Assembly: GCF_018736105.1 (NCBI RefSeq)
Contig: NZ_CP076135.1
Coordinates: forward strand, 1,300,001 to 1,364,000
Reading direction: 5' to 3'
Length of the DNA: 64,000 bases
Origin: Bradyrhizobium sediminis
Lineage (GTDB): Bacteria > Pseudomonadota > Alphaproteobacteria > Rhizobiales > Xanthobacteraceae
Positions 25,887-35,368 of this stretch are shown piece after piece. Position 1 is the stretch's first letter, and every line of letters starts with the position of its first letter. The notes beneath the pieces are model-generated. The model made no database searches. It was not told the DNA's origin and saw only the letters and a list, made by a program, of their open reading frames with translations. The translations under genes were made by a program, and so were the position numbers.

Positions 25887-28610
25887 ATGGCAAATCAGCG
25901 CCGCGATCCTGAAAAAAGACCCTCGCCGGAGGCCCTGCTGGAAGCAGCCCGGCGAGAAAGCAGCCAGGCCGGCCGGCTCAAGATCTTCGTCGGCGCCGCT
26001 CCCGGCGTCGGCAAGACCTATGAGATGCTGCAGAGCGCTCACGCCAAGGTGAAGGCCGGGGTCGACGTCGTGGTCGGCGTGGTCGAGACCCACGGACGGG
26101 CGGAGACAGAAGCGCTGCTGCATGGCCTCGAGGTCCTGCCGCGCAAGCGGATCGAGTACAAGGACCAGGTCATCGAGGAGATGGACCTCGACGCGCTGAT
26201 CGCACGCCGCCCCGGAATCGCGCTGGTCGACGAGCTCGCCCACACCAACGCTCCCGGCAGCCGCCACCCCAAGCGCTACCTCGACGTCGAGGAACTGCTC
26301 TCCCGCGGCATCGACGTCTATACCGCGGTCAATATCCAGCACATCGAAAGCCTCAACGACGTGGTCGCCCAGATCACCCATGTGCGGGTGCGCGAAACCG
26401 TGCCGGATTCGGTGTTCGACCGCGCCGATGCGATCGAGCTGATCGATCTCACGCCCGACGACCTGATCCAGCGGCTGAAGGAGGGCAAGGTCTACGTCCC
26501 CAAACAGGCCGAGCGCGCGCTGGAGCATTATTTCTCGCCCGGCAATCTGACCGCGCTGCGCGAGCTGGCGCTGCGGCGGACCGCCGAGCGCGTCGACGAG
26601 CAGCTGTTGACCCATATGCAGGCCAACGCCATCGCCGGCCCGTGGGCCGCGGGCGAGCGCATCCTGGTCTGCATCAGCGAGGATCCGCGCGCCGCAGGGC
26701 TGGTGCGCTACACCAGGCGGCTGGCGGATCGCCTGCACGCGCCCTGGACCGCGCTCAGCATCGAGACCCGCCGCAGCCTGCAACTGACCGACGAGCAGCG
26801 GGACCGGCTTGCCGACACGCTGCGGCTGGCGGAAACGCTGGGCGCCGAGGCGCTGACCATTCCCGGAGTCGGGCGCCGGATCGCCGACGACATCATCGGC
26901 TTCGCGCAGGCCAATAACGTCACCCAGATCATCATCGGCAAGTCGATGCGGTCCTGGTGGTTCGAGCTGCGGCGCGGCTCGGTTGTGCACGATCTGGTGC
27001 GGCGCGCCGGCAATATCACCGTCAACGTGATCGCGGGCGAGGAGCTCGCGGCGGAGCCGGTGCCGAAGAAGACGGTGCGCGCCGCCGAACGGCAGGAGCC
27101 GTTCGATCCCGTTCCCTATGCGATATCGCTGCTGCTGGTTGCCGTGGCGCTCGGCGCCGGCCTCCTGATTCATCCGTGGATGGGGATCGAGAACGTCGAT
27201 CTCGTGTTCCTGACGGCGGTAGTCGCAGCCGCCGTCCGTTACGGCCTGCTGCCATCGGTGCTGGCGAGCGTGGTCGCATCGCTCTGCTACAACTTCTTCT
27301 TTCTGCCGCCGATCTACACCTTCACGATCACCGACCCGACCAACGTCGCGGCCTTCTTCTTCTTCATGCTGATCGCGATCGTGGTTTCCAATGTGGCGGC
27401 GCGGGTGCGCACCCAGGCGGTCTCCGCGATCGGCAGGGTGCGGACCACGGAATCGCTCTATGCCTTCAGCCGCAAGCTCGCCGGCACCGCGACGCTGGAC
27501 GACGTGTTGTGGGCGACCGCCTATCAGACCGCCTTGATGCTGAAGGTACGGGTGGTCCTTTTGTTGCCGGAGGACGGCGTCATTACGGTCAAGGCGGGCT
27601 ATCCGCCGGAGGATCAATTGGACCAGGCCGATCTCGCCGCCGCCAACTGGGCGTGGGGTAACGACCGCGCGGCCGGGCGCGGCGCGGATACGCTGCCGGG
27701 CGCCAAGCGCCTGTTCCTGCCGATGCGGACCGGACGCGGGCCGATCGGCGTCATCGGCATCGACGACGACAAGACCGGGCCGCTGCTGACGCCGGATCAG
27801 CGCCGTCTGCTCGATGCGCTGATGGATCAGGGCGCGCTCGCGATCGAACGGGTGCAGCTGGTGGAGGACATGGACCGGGTCAAGCGCACCGTGGAGTCGG
27901 ACCGGCTGCGACAGGCGCTGTTGACCTCGATCTCTCACGATCTCAAGACGCCGCTGGCCTCGGTGCTCGGCGCCGCCTCCACGATGCGCGATCTCGCCAG
28001 CGGGCTGAGCGAACCGGAAAAGCGCGACCTGCTGGCAACCGTGATCGACGAGTCCGAACGGCTCAACCGTTTCATCGCCAATCTGCTCGACATGACCAAG
28101 CTGGAATCCGGCGCCATCGTACCGAACACCGCGCCGCACGACATCGGCGAGATCGTCGGCAGCGGGTTGCGGCGCGCCGGCAAGATTCTCGCCGGCCACA
28201 AGGTGTCGCTGGAACTCGCCGCCGACTTGCCGATGCTGGAGCTCGACGCGGTGCTGTTCGAGCAGGTGCTGTTCAATCTCCTGGACAATGCGGCGAAATA
28301 TGCGCCGGCCGACACCACGATATCGATCAGGGGATTTCGGGAGAGAGATTGGGTCTCCCTGCAGATCCTCGATGAGGGCGAGGGTATTCCGCCGGCGGAA
28401 CTGGAGATGATCTTCGACAAGTTCTATCGCGCGCAAAAGGGCGACCATGTCCGCCCCGGCACCGGCCTCGGCCTTGCGATTTCGCGCGGCTTCGTCGAGG
28501 CCATGCATGGTACGATCCTGGCCGCCAACCGCACCGACCGGAGCGGCGCCGTGCTGACGATCCGGCTGCCGATACCCTCAGCATCGAAAGCGCTGGATAC
28601 CGCCGCATGA
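25887..28610 (+). CDS. kdpD: KdpD, osmosensitive K+ channel sensor histidine kinase
   Basis: A 907-residue sensor kinase. The N-terminal KdpD domain has a Walker A (GAAPGVGKT, residues about 33-41) and VDELAHTNAPGSRHPKRYLD, followed by a UspA-like domain, four membrane helices around residues 410-510, a GAF-like part and the histidine-kinase core. The phosphoryl-accepting His is H684 in SISHDLKTPL, and the ATP lid has GTGLGLAISRG. It senses low K+ and phosphorylates KdpE. The stop overlaps kdpE (ATGA). Confidence 0.97.
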   Translation: MANQRRDPEKRPSPEALLEAARRESSQAGRLKIFVGAAPGVGKTYEMLQSAHAKVKAGVDVVVGVVETHGRAETEALLHGLEVLPRKRIEYKDQVIEEMDLDALIARRPGIALVDELAHTNAPGSRHPKRYLDVEELLSRGIDVYTAVNIQHIESLNDVVAQITHVRVRETVPDSVFDRADAIELIDLTPDDLIQRLKEGKVYVPKQAERALEHYFSPGNLTALRELALRRTAERVDEQLLTHMQANAIAGPWAAGERILVCISEDPRAAGLVRYTRRLADRLHAPWTALSIETRRSLQLTDEQRDRLADTLRLAETLGAEALTIPGVGRRIADDIIGFAQANNVTQIIIGKSMRSWWFELRRGSVVHDLVRRAGNITVNVIAGEELAAEPVPKKTVRAAERQEPFDPVPYAISLLLVAVALGAGLLIHPWMGIENVDLVFLTAVVAAAVRYGLLPSVLASVVASLCYNFFFLPPIYTFTITDPTNVAAFFFFMLIAIVVSNVAARVRTQAVSAIGRVRTTESLYAFSRKLAGTATLDDVLWATAYQTALMLKVRVVLLLPEDGVITVKAGYPPEDQLDQADLAAANWAWGNDRAAGRGADTLPGAKRLFLPMRTGRGPIGVIGIDDDKTGPLLTPDQRRLLDALMDQGALAIERVQLVEDMDRVKRTVESDRLRQALLTSISHDLKTPLASVLGAASTMRDLASGLSEPEKRDLLATVIDESERLNRFIANLLDMTKLESGAIVPNTAPHDIGEIVGSGLRRAGKILAGHKVSLELAADLPMLELDAVLFEQVLFNLLDNAAKYAPADTTISIRGFRERDWVSLQILDEGEGIPPAELEMIFDKFYRAQKGDHVRPGTGLGLAISRGFVEAMHGTILAANRTDRSGAVLTIRLPIPSASKALDTAA

Positions 28611-29296
28611 ACGCCACGCCTATCAAGGTCCTGGTCATCGACGACGAGCCGCCGATCCGCAAGCTGCTGCGGATGGGATTGAGCACCCAGGGCTACGAGA
28701 TCCTGGAGGCGTCCAATGGCAAGAACGCGCTGGAATTGCTGGCGCAGAATCCGGCGCTCATCATCCTCGATCTCGGCCTGCCCGACATCCAAGGCCATGA
28801 ACTGCTGCGCATGATCCGCGGCCGCAACGACAGCGTTCCGATCGTGGTGCTGTCGAGCCGCGGCGACGAGGCGGGCAAGGTGCAGGCGCTCGATCTCGGC
28901 GCCGACGACTACCTGACCAAACCGTTCGGGATGGATGAACTGCTGGCCCGCATGCGCGCGGCGCTGCGGCATCAATTGCAGGTTCATGGCGAGCGCCCGG
29001 TGTTCCGCTCGGGCGACCTCTCGGTCGACCTGGTGCGCCGTATCGTCAAGGTCGGCGAGCGCGAGGTCAAGCTGTCGCCGAAGGAGTACGAATTGCTGCG
29101 CGTGCTGGTGCAGCACGCCGGCAAGGTCCTGACCCACCGCTTTCTCTTGAAGGAGCTGTGGGACGAATTGACCGACGCGCAATATCTGCGGGTCTATGTG
29201 CGCCAGCTCCGGCAGAAGATCGAGGCCGATCCAGAGCGTCCGCAATTCGTTCTGACCGAGACCGGGATCGGCTACCGGCTGCGGGCGGCGGACTAG
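28607..29296 (+). CDS. kdpE: KdpE, response regulator
   Basis: A 229-residue OmpR-type regulator. The receiver has Asp12/Asp13, the phospho-acceptor Asp55 in ILDLGLPD, and a conserved Lys in YLTKPFGMDELLAR. The winged helix ends VYVRQLRQKIE and TETGIGYRL. It activates kdpFABC when phosphorylated by KdpD, with which it is translationally coupled. Having both regulators downstream of the pump genes lets the system amplify its own synthesis. Confidence 0.96.
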   Translation: MNATPIKVLVIDDEPPIRKLLRMGLSTQGYEILEASNGKNALELLAQNPALIILDLGLPDIQGHELLRMIRGRNDSVPIVVLSSRGDEAGKVQALDLGADDYLTKPFGMDELLARMRAALRHQLQVHGERPVFRSGDLSVDLVRRIVKVGEREVKLSPKEYELLRVLVQHAGKVLTHRFLLKELWDELTDAQYLRVYVRQLRQKIEADPERPQFVLTETGIGYRLRAAD

Positions 29297-29358
29297 ATCC
29301 GCCCTCCCGGCCTGAGGCCCGATCAATGCTGTTGACCATACGTGCTCCTGGAGCGCCC

Positions 29359-29799
29359 ATGAAGATTTCCGATCTGCTGTCGCCAACCGACGTCCTGATT
29401 GACGTCCGTGGCTCGAACAAGCGACTATTGTTGCAGGAATTCGCGGCCAAGGCCGCCGACAGCCTCGGCCTGCGCGTCGACCAGATCTCGCCCTACCTGC
29501 TCAAGCGCGAAGAATTGGGCTCGACCGGGATCGGACGCGGTGTCGCCATCCCGCACGCCCGGCTGCCGGATCTGCAGCGCCCCTTTGGGCTGCTGGCGAG
29601 GTTGAAAGCGCCGGTCGAATTCGACGCCATCGACGGGCAGGCGGTGGACATCGTGTTCGTGCTGCTGTTGCCGGCTGCCGCGGAGAGCGGACAGATCGGG
29701 CCGCTTGCATTGGTGGCGCGGACGTTGAGGCCGCCTGAGAATCTCGCCCGCTTGCGCGCCGCCAGGAATACGACAGAGCTTTATGCGGCGGTCGCCTGA
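29359..29799 (+). CDS. PtsN-like PTS EIIA (nitrogen-type) protein
   Basis: A 146-residue EIIA-fold protein. The phosphorylated His is H66 in GRGVAIPHARLP, preceded by LKREELGSTGIG, as in EIIA-Ntr. It keeps no membrane part and is cytoplasmic. In E. coli unphosphorylated PtsN binds TrkA and KdpD, controlling K+ uptake. Its position 62 bases after kdpE therefore suggests a dedicated regulator of this Kdp system (inference). The ATG at 29359 has GGAG at seven bases; an upstream ATG at 29326 would add 11 residues with no support. Confidence 0.85.
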   Translation: MKISDLLSPTDVLIDVRGSNKRLLLQEFAAKAADSLGLRVDQISPYLLKREELGSTGIGRGVAIPHARLPDLQRPFGLLARLKAPVEFDAIDGQAVDIVFVLLLPAAAESGQIGPLALVARTLRPPENLARLRAARNTTELYAAVA

Positions 29800-29904
29800 G
29801 CACTTCGCTCCCGATGACAGTCTCCGCGACGAAGCAATTCAATGCGCGCGCAGCCTGATTTCCTGAGCCGATTCAACCAGCCGACCCGACGGGCAAATCA
29901 CCCA

Positions 29905-30370
29905 AAAATCTGTAAAGCCCTTTACACAAAAATATTCTGATTTTCAGAAATCGCAAATCAGTCTATATCGATCGCATCCCGTTCCACTCGGAGGGGCGTT
30001 TCGCGAACGTCACGGACGTAGGGATGGGCTGCGGTGGACGCGGGCGGCGCGCGAGACGGGCGCGCCGCTGGCGGACGGCGAAGCCGTGTGGTCCTGACAC
30101 CCCGACGCTGGTGTCAAGTTCGCGCTAGGGAGCGCGGGCGACGGTGGCAAGAAAGCCCGGTCACCGGGGAGAGCGCGCTATAAGCCGTAAAACCATTGCG
30201 CAGGGAAGGCCGGATTGCCTCCGCTGAACCTGTATGCTCGTGTGCGTGTTCTCTATGTGCATTTGCACGCGAGACCGCGGGTGCAGCGCGCACCCGGTCT
30301 TCCCTGCGCCCTTCTGATTGGAAGGGGCAGAAATTTCTGGCATAGCTCGGGCACATCAGGCCGCGAGATC
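29905..30370. repeat. Structured intergenic element, probably dispersed repeat, possible RNA
   Basis: A non-coding stretch with several perfect inverted repeats: TGTAAAG/CTTTACA at 29911-29926, TTCTGA/TCAGAA at 29935-29949, GTGCA/TGCAC at 30257-30268, GGGTGC/GCACCC at 30279-30295, and a long outer pair at 30198-30213 and 30294-30309 (GCGCAGGGAAGGCCGG and its complement with one mismatch). The AT-rich left end and the phrase CACCGGGGAGAG next to AGCCGTAAAACCATTGCG match, as I remember, an element present in many copies in Bradyrhizobium, Nitrobacter and Rhodopseudomonas. Short open frames inside do not look coding. Function unknown. Confidence 0.6.
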
Positions 30371-30387
30371 GCGAAGCCGTGTTTTGA

Positions 30388-30487
30388 CGTCATTGCGAGG
30401 AGCGAAAGCGACGAAGCAATCCAGTGTCGTTCTCGGCAGCACGATGGATTGCTTTGCGGAGCCTGTCATCGGGCTCGCAATCGCGAC
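30388..30487. repeat. Palindromic intergenic repeat upstream of ligD
   Basis: Imperfect inverted arms: CATTGCGAGGAGCG with GACGAAGCAATCCA on the left and GATGGATTGCTTTGC with GGGCTCGCAATCGCGAC on the right. The same family as the repeat at 25134-25216. It lies about 50 bases before ligD and may overlap its promoter region. Confidence 0.7.
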
Positions 30488-30534
30488 GGAGAGGGCCTTT
30501 CCAATAGCCGCGGCAGGACACTACAATCCTCGGC

Positions 30535-33207
30535 ATGTCCCGGCGCGAAACGGAACGATCCGTGCCCCCCAAGAGCCTGTCCACCTATCGGAAGAAGCGC
30601 GACTTCGAAAGAACCGCTGAGCCTTCCGGCGAGGTCGAGGTCGCGGCTTCGAAGCAGCGCCGGTTCGTGATCCAGAAGCACGCGGCGACCCGGCTGCATT
30701 ACGACCTCCGGCTCGAATTTGACGGCGTGTTCAAGTCCTGGGCGGTGGCGCGCGGGCCCTCGCTCGATCCGCACGACAAGCGGCTGGCGGTCGAGGTGGA
30801 GGATCATCCGCTCGACTACGGCGATTTCGAAGGCACCATCCCGAAGGGGCAGTATGGCGGCGGCACCGTGCAGCTCTGGGACCGCGGCTTCTGGGAATCC
30901 GACGATCCGGAAAAGGGATTCAAGAAGGGCGACCTCAAATTCACCCTGCACGGCGGCAAGCTCGGCGGCAGCTGGGTGCTGGTGCGCATGCGTCACGACC
31001 GCGACGGCGGCACCCGCACCAACTGGCTGCTGATCAAGCATCGCGACGCGTTCGCCAAAGAGGGCGAGGCCAACCAGATCCTGGATGAGGACAGGTCGAT
31101 CGCGTCGGGACGGACGATGGCGGAGATCGCGGCCGGCAAGGGCAGGGCGCCGAAACCGTTCATGCTGGCGAAGGCCGGCCGCGGCAAGGCCGACGCGGTC
31201 TGGGATTCGAATGAGGGAAGTGCGGCAGAGGCGCGCGCGGAGAGGAAAGGCGCATCGCCGAAGGCGCTCGCGATGACCAAGGGCAAGAAAGTCGCCGCGA
31301 TGCCGGATTTCGTCGCGCCGCAGCTCTGCACCCTGGTCGAGCGACCGCCGGACTCGCAGGGCTGGTGCCACGAAATCAAGTTCGACGGCTACCGGGTGCA
31401 GATGCGCGTCGAGCGCGGCAAGGCCGCGCTGAAGACCCGCAAGGGGCTGGACTGGACCGACAAGTTCAAGGCGATCGCCAGGGAAGGCAGCGCGCTGCCC
31501 GACGTGCTGGTCGACGGCGAGATCGTCGCGCTCGACCACAACGGCGTCCCGGATTTCTCCACGCTGCAGGCCGCGATCTCCGACGGCAAGACCGACAACC
31601 TGATCTTCTTCGCGTTCGACCTGCTGTTTGCCGGCGGCGAGGACCTTCGCAGCGTGCCGCTCGGCCAGCGGAAACAGCGGTTGAAGGACTTGCTGGAGGC
31701 CCGCAAGGGCAGGAGCAACCTGATCCGCTATGTCGAGCATTTCGAGACCGGCGGCGACGCCATCCTGCAATCGGCGCGCAAGCTGGCGCTGGAGGGCATC
31801 GTCTCGAAGAGGCTGAGCGCGCCCTACCGTTCCGGGCGTTCCGAGAGCTGGACCAAGGCAAAGTGCCGGGCCGGGCATGAGGTCGTGATCGGCGGCTGGA
31901 AGACCACCAACGGCAAATTCCGCTCGCTGATGGCGGGCGTCCATCGCGGCGACCATCTCGCCTTTGTCGGCATCGTCGGCACCGGCTTCGGTCAGGACAC
32001 GATGCGGCGGATCATGCCGGCGCTGAAGGCGGCAAGTTCCGACGAGAACCCGTTCGGCGGCAAGGATGCGCCGAAGAAGACCCGCGACGTGCACTGGCTG
32101 AAGCCCGAGCTGGTCGCCGAGATCGAATTCGCCGGCTGGACCGCGGACGGCAACATACGACAGGCTGCGTTCAAGGGACTGCGCCAGGACAAGCCGGCCG
32201 AGGAGATCGAGGCGGAGACGCCTGCCATGGTGGACATCGCCAGCCCCTCCGGCAAAGCCGCAGGCAATCCCGGCAAGGTGCGGTCCGCGCCGGCGGGCAG
32301 GTCCGCCGAGGTGATGGGCGTGATCATCTCGAAGCCCGACAAGGAGCTGTGGCCGGACGCCGGCGACGGCAAGGGCGTGACCAAGCTCGATCTCGCCAGA
32401 TATTTCGAGGCGGTCGGCGGCTGGATGATCGGCCATCTCAAGGGGCGGCCATGCTCGGTGGTCCGCGCCCCCGACGGCATCAAGGGGGAAAAATTCTTCC
32501 AGCGCCACGCGATGCCCGGCACCTCGCACCTTTTGGAGCTGGTCAAGGTCTCCGGCGACCGCAAGCCCTATCTGCAGATCGACCGCGTCGAGGGCCTCGC
32601 CGCGGTGGCGCAGCTCGGCGGCGTCGAACTGCATCCCTGGAACTGCGCGCCCGATATGCCCGACGTGCCCGGCCGGCTGGTGTTCGATCTCGACCCCGCT
32701 CCGGAAGTCGAATTCTCCGACGTCATCGAAGCCGCCAGGGACATGCGGCAGCATCTCGCCGCTCTCGGGCTGGAAAGCTTCTGCAAGACCACCGGCGGCA
32801 AGGGGCTGCATGTGGTGACGCCGCTGGCCTGTGGCGCCAAGGACCAGGTGACCTGGAAGGAAGCCAAGGCTTTTGCGCTTGGCGTCTGCCGGTGGATGGC
32901 GAACGAAGATCCCGGGCGCTATCTGCTCAACATGTCGAAGAAGCTACGCAGCGGAAAGATCTTTCTCGATTATCTCCGCAACGACCGCCTGGCGACCGCG
33001 GTCGCGGTGCTGTCGCCGCGGGCGCGCGAAGGCGCCACCGTCTCGATGCCGCTGACATGGGCCCAGCTGCGCGGCGATCTCGATCCGAAGCGCTATACGG
33101 TGCGCACCGTGCAGGCGCTGCTGGCGCGGACAAAGGCGTGGGAGGGTTACGATGACGCGGCGTCGTCGATCAGGGCCGCGATGAAGAAGTTGGCGGAGAA
33201 GATCTAA
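30535..33207 (+). CDS. ligD: ATP-dependent DNA ligase LigD (PE-LIG-POL)
   Basis: An 890-residue multidomain enzyme of bacterial non-homologous end joining. Residues about 40-190 are the 3'-phosphoesterase domain ([17 protein letters not shown] and [17 protein letters not shown]). Residues about 260-570 are the ligase with the adenylated Lys282 in EIKFDGYR and VDGEIVALD. Residues about 590-885 are the primase-like polymerase (FDLDPAPEV and [13 protein letters not shown]). The order PE-LIG-POL is the rhizobial one. Its partner Ku is not in the window. The ATG chosen is the first in frame; a second at M11-like positions is absent, so the basic N-terminus is probably real. Confidence 0.95.
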   Translation: MSRRETERSVPPKSLSTYRKKRDFERTAEPSGEVEVAASKQRRFVIQKHAATRLHYDLRLEFDGVFKSWAVARGPSLDPHDKRLAVEVEDHPLDYGDFEGTIPKGQYGGGTVQLWDRGFWESDDPEKGFKKGDLKFTLHGGKLGGSWVLVRMRHDRDGGTRTNWLLIKHRDAFAKEGEANQILDEDRSIASGRTMAEIAAGKGRAPKPFMLAKAGRGKADAVWDSNEGSAAEARAERKGASPKALAMTKGKKVAAMPDFVAPQLCTLVERPPDSQGWCHEIKFDGYRVQMRVERGKAALKTRKGLDWTDKFKAIAREGSALPDVLVDGEIVALDHNGVPDFSTLQAAISDGKTDNLIFFAFDLLFAGGEDLRSVPLGQRKQRLKDLLEARKGRSNLIRYVEHFETGGDAILQSARKLALEGIVSKRLSAPYRSGRSESWTKAKCRAGHEVVIGGWKTTNGKFRSLMAGVHRGDHLAFVGIVGTGFGQDTMRRIMPALKAASSDENPFGGKDAPKKTRDVHWLKPELVAEIEFAGWTADGNIRQAAFKGLRQDKPAEEIEAETPAMVDIASPSGKAAGNPGKVRSAPAGRSAEVMGVIISKPDKELWPDAGDGKGVTKLDLARYFEAVGGWMIGHLKGRPCSVVRAPDGIKGEKFFQRHAMPGTSHLLELVKVSGDRKPYLQIDRVEGLAAVAQLGGVELHPWNCAPDMPDVPGRLVFDLDPAPEVEFSDVIEAARDMRQHLAALGLESFCKTTGGKGLHVVTPLACGAKDQVTWKEAKAFALGVCRWMANEDPGRYLLNMSKKLRSGKIFLDYLRNDRLATAVAVLSPRAREGATVSMPLTWAQLRGDLDPKRYTVRTVQALLARTKAWEGYDDAASSIRAAMKKLAEKI

Positions 33208-33215
33208 CCGCCGTC

Positions 33216-33247
33216 ATTCCGGGGCGCGCGAAGCGCGAACCCGGAAT
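33216..33247. repeat. Palindrome after ligD
   Basis: ATTCCGGG (33216-33223) and CCCGGAAT (33240-33247) enclose a second inverted pair CGCGC/GCGCG. A 9-base gap separates it from the ligD stop. It may end or protect the ligD transcript. Confidence 0.55.
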
Positions 33248-33278
33248 CTCGCGCTAATAATCCCTGGAGGATATCAAG

Positions 33279-33590
33279 ATGTCTGCACCGCTCATCGTTT
33301 CGATTCCACATCGCCTCGGCCGCGAAGAGGCGGTGCGCCGCCTGAAAGCCGGTTTGGCACGGGCCGCGTCCAGCGTGCCGGTGTTGACCGTCGATGAGGA
33401 GCGATGGGAGCAGGACCGCATGATCTTCCGTATTCGTGCGCTCGGGCAGGCGGCTTCGGGTCATATCGATGTCGCCGACGATCATGTCCGGCTGGAAGTC
33501 ACGCTGCCCTGGCTGCTGCTGCGGTTTGCCGAAGTGGCGCAGGCCGCGATCAAGCAGCGCGGCAATCTGCTGCTGACCAAGAAGGATTGA
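33279..33590 (+). CDS. Polyhydroxyalkanoic-acid system family protein
   Basis: A 103-residue protein starting MSAPLIVSIPHRLGREEAVRRL and ending AAIKQRGNLLLTKKD. The IPHxLGREEAxRRL opening and the VTLPWLLLRFA segment match the small family annotated as putative PHA granule-region proteins, whose biochemical role is unproven. GGAGG lies eleven bases before the ATG. It is convergent with treZ (11 bases between stops). No PHA synthase lies in the window, so granule association is only a family-based idea. Confidence 0.75.
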   Translation: MSAPLIVSIPHRLGREEAVRRLKAGLARAASSVPVLTVDEERWEQDRMIFRIRALGQAASGHIDVADDHVRLEVTLPWLLLRFAEVAQAAIKQRGNLLLTKKD

Positions 33591-33601
33591 TCGGCGCGGT
33601 G

Positions 33602-35368
33602 TTACCCTGCGGCAAGGCGCCAGAACACCGACCACGGCGGAAGCACGTCGCCGGTCTCGCCGCCCCAGATGGCGGTACCGCCCATCGCGCTTCGCTGGCG
33701 GGTGATGTCGACGGGCGACAGGTTGGCCTCAAGACGGAGCGCCGCGCCGTTGCCCATACGCCAGCTTGCCGTCAGCAGGCCGTTGTCCGCCGCATGCGCC
33801 TCGCCGAACGCTGTGCCCGCCAGCCGCGGGACGATTTCGCGGTGGCGGGTCGCGAGCAGGTTCCGCACCAGCGCCAGCCGCGTCTGTCCCGGCTCCTCGT
33901 TGCGCGCCTGCCAATCCGGCACCGCGGATTGAAACGTCGATTGTTCAAGGGGATCGGGCACCTCGTCGCCATAGGTCGCATAGGCCCAGTCGTACTCCCT
34001 GCGTCGTCCCTTGCGCACCGCCTCGGCGAGATCGCCCTCGAAATCGCAGAAGAACGGGAACGGTGTTTTCGAGCCCCATTCTTCCCCCATGAACAGCATC
34101 GGGATCGCAGGCGCCAGCAGAGTAATCGCTAAAGCGGCTTCGATCGCGCGGCTGCTCGCGATGCTTTCGAGCCGGTCGCCGAGCGCGCGGTTGCCGATCT
34201 GGTCGTGGTTCTGCAGGAAGTTGACGAATGCGGTGGGAGAAAGTGTGCCGCTGGATTCGCCGCGCGGCCGCCCGCCCAGAAACGCGAAGGCCTCGCCCTG
34301 AAAGACGAAGCCGGAGCCGAGCGCCCGCGCAATGTCCCGCAGCGGCGACCTCGTGTAGTCGCCGTAATAGCCCTGGCTCTCGCCGGTCAGGAAAACATGC
34401 CAGGCGTGGTGATAATCGTCGTTCCATTGTGCGCGGTATTTGCCGCATGGCGGGTCCTGCCCGGCATCCAGCAGGCTCGCGCGGTTATCGCCGTTTTCGA
34501 CGACCAGATGGATGTGCCGGCCGGTCGCCGCGGCGAGCTCTCCGGCCGCGCGGCTGAGATCGTGCAGCAGCGGGAGCCCACCCGGGTCGGCCATGGTGTT
34601 CACCGCATCCAGCCGCAAGCCGTCGAGACGGTATTGGCGCAGCCAGTGCAGCGCGTTGCCGATGGCGAAGGCGCGCACCTCGGGCACGCGATAGTCGATG
34701 ACGTTGCCCCAGGGCGTCTGCGCCTCCGTGAAGAAAGCGGGCGCATAGCGGCCGAGGTAATTTCCCTCCGGGCCGAAGTGGTTATAGACCACGTCGAGGA
34801 ACACCATCAGCCCGCGCAGATGCGCCTCGTCGATCAGGGTCTTGAGATCGTCGGGCCGTCCATAGGCGCTGTCGGGTGCGTACCACAGCACGCCGTCATA
34901 GCCCCAGTTGCGGGAGCCCGCGAAATCCGCCAGCGGCATCAATTCCAGCGCTGTGATGCCGGTGGCCGCGAGATGATCGAGCTTTTCGATCATGGCGCGG
35001 TAGCTGCCTTCCTCGGTGAAAGTGCCGACATGGCTTTCGAGCAGGACGGTTTCCTGCCATGGGCGTCCAAGCCAGCCGGTCGCGCGCCATTGGTAGCTGG
35101 ATTGATCGATCAGCTCGCTCGGGCCGGAGACGTCGTCGGGCTGAAATGCCGAGGCGGGGTCGGGTACGTCGATCTCGCCGTCGATCCGGAATTTGTAGCG
35201 TGCGCCGGCCTTGACGCCGGCGATATCGGCGGAGTACCAGCCGCCGTCGCCGCGCTGCAGGGCGTGCGGTTTGTCCAGCAGCAGGTCGACGCGTTTCGCC
35301 GCCGGCGCCCAGAGCCGGAACGACGCACCGTCCGCCGTCAGTCGTGCGCCGAATGGTTGCTCATTCAT
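33602..35368 (-). CDS. treZ: Malto-oligosyltrehalose trehalohydrolase
   Basis: A 588-residue GH13 enzyme that releases trehalose from maltooligosyl-trehalose. It has an N-terminal beta-sandwich (FGARLTADGASFRLWAPAA), then the barrel with nucleophile Asp in DGLRLDAVNTM, acid/base Glu in LVVENGDNRA and Asp in LQNHDQIGNRA. The ATG overlaps the glgX stop (ATGA), so it is the last gene of a coupled glycogen operon. Its usual partner TreY, which makes the substrate, is not in the window. Confidence 0.94.
   Translation of the reverse strand: MNEQPFGARLTADGASFRLWAPAAKRVDLLLDKPHALQRGDGGWYSADIAGVKAGARYKFRIDGEIDVPDPASAFQPDDVSGPSELIDQSSYQWRATGWLGRPWQETVLLESHVGTFTEEGSYRAMIEKLDHLAATGITALELMPLADFAGSRNWGYDGVLWYAPDSAYGRPDDLKTLIDEAHLRGLMVFLDVVYNHFGPEGNYLGRYAPAFFTEAQTPWGNVIDYRVPEVRAFAIGNALHWLRQYRLDGLRLDAVNTMADPGGLPLLHDLSRAAGELAAATGRHIHLVVENGDNRASLLDAGQDPPCGKYRAQWNDDYHHAWHVFLTGESQGYYGDYTRSPLRDIARALGSGFVFQGEAFAFLGGRPRGESSGTLSPTAFVNFLQNHDQIGNRALGDRLESIASSRAIEAALAITLLAPAIPMLFMGEEWGSKTPFPFFCDFEGDLAEAVRKGRRREYDWAYATYGDEVPDPLEQSTFQSAVPDWQARNEEPGQTRLALVRNLLATRHREIVPRLAGTAFGEAHAADNGLLTASWRMGNGAALRLEANLSPVDITRQRSAMGGTAIWGGETGDVLPPWSVFWRLAAG

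Larger units (their letters stand above)
29800..30534. other. 735-base gene-free region between ptsN-like gene and ligD
   Basis: Apart from the structured element (29905-30370) and the palindrome (30388-30487) I find no gene. Open frames on both strands have the codon bias of chance GC-rich sequence and no ribosome-binding sites. Confidence 0.6.

Noticed and set aside
30114..30670. Overlapping short open frames on both strands in the gap before ligD
   Set aside because: They overlap hairpins and repeats, have no ribosome-binding site and show no protein-like composition.
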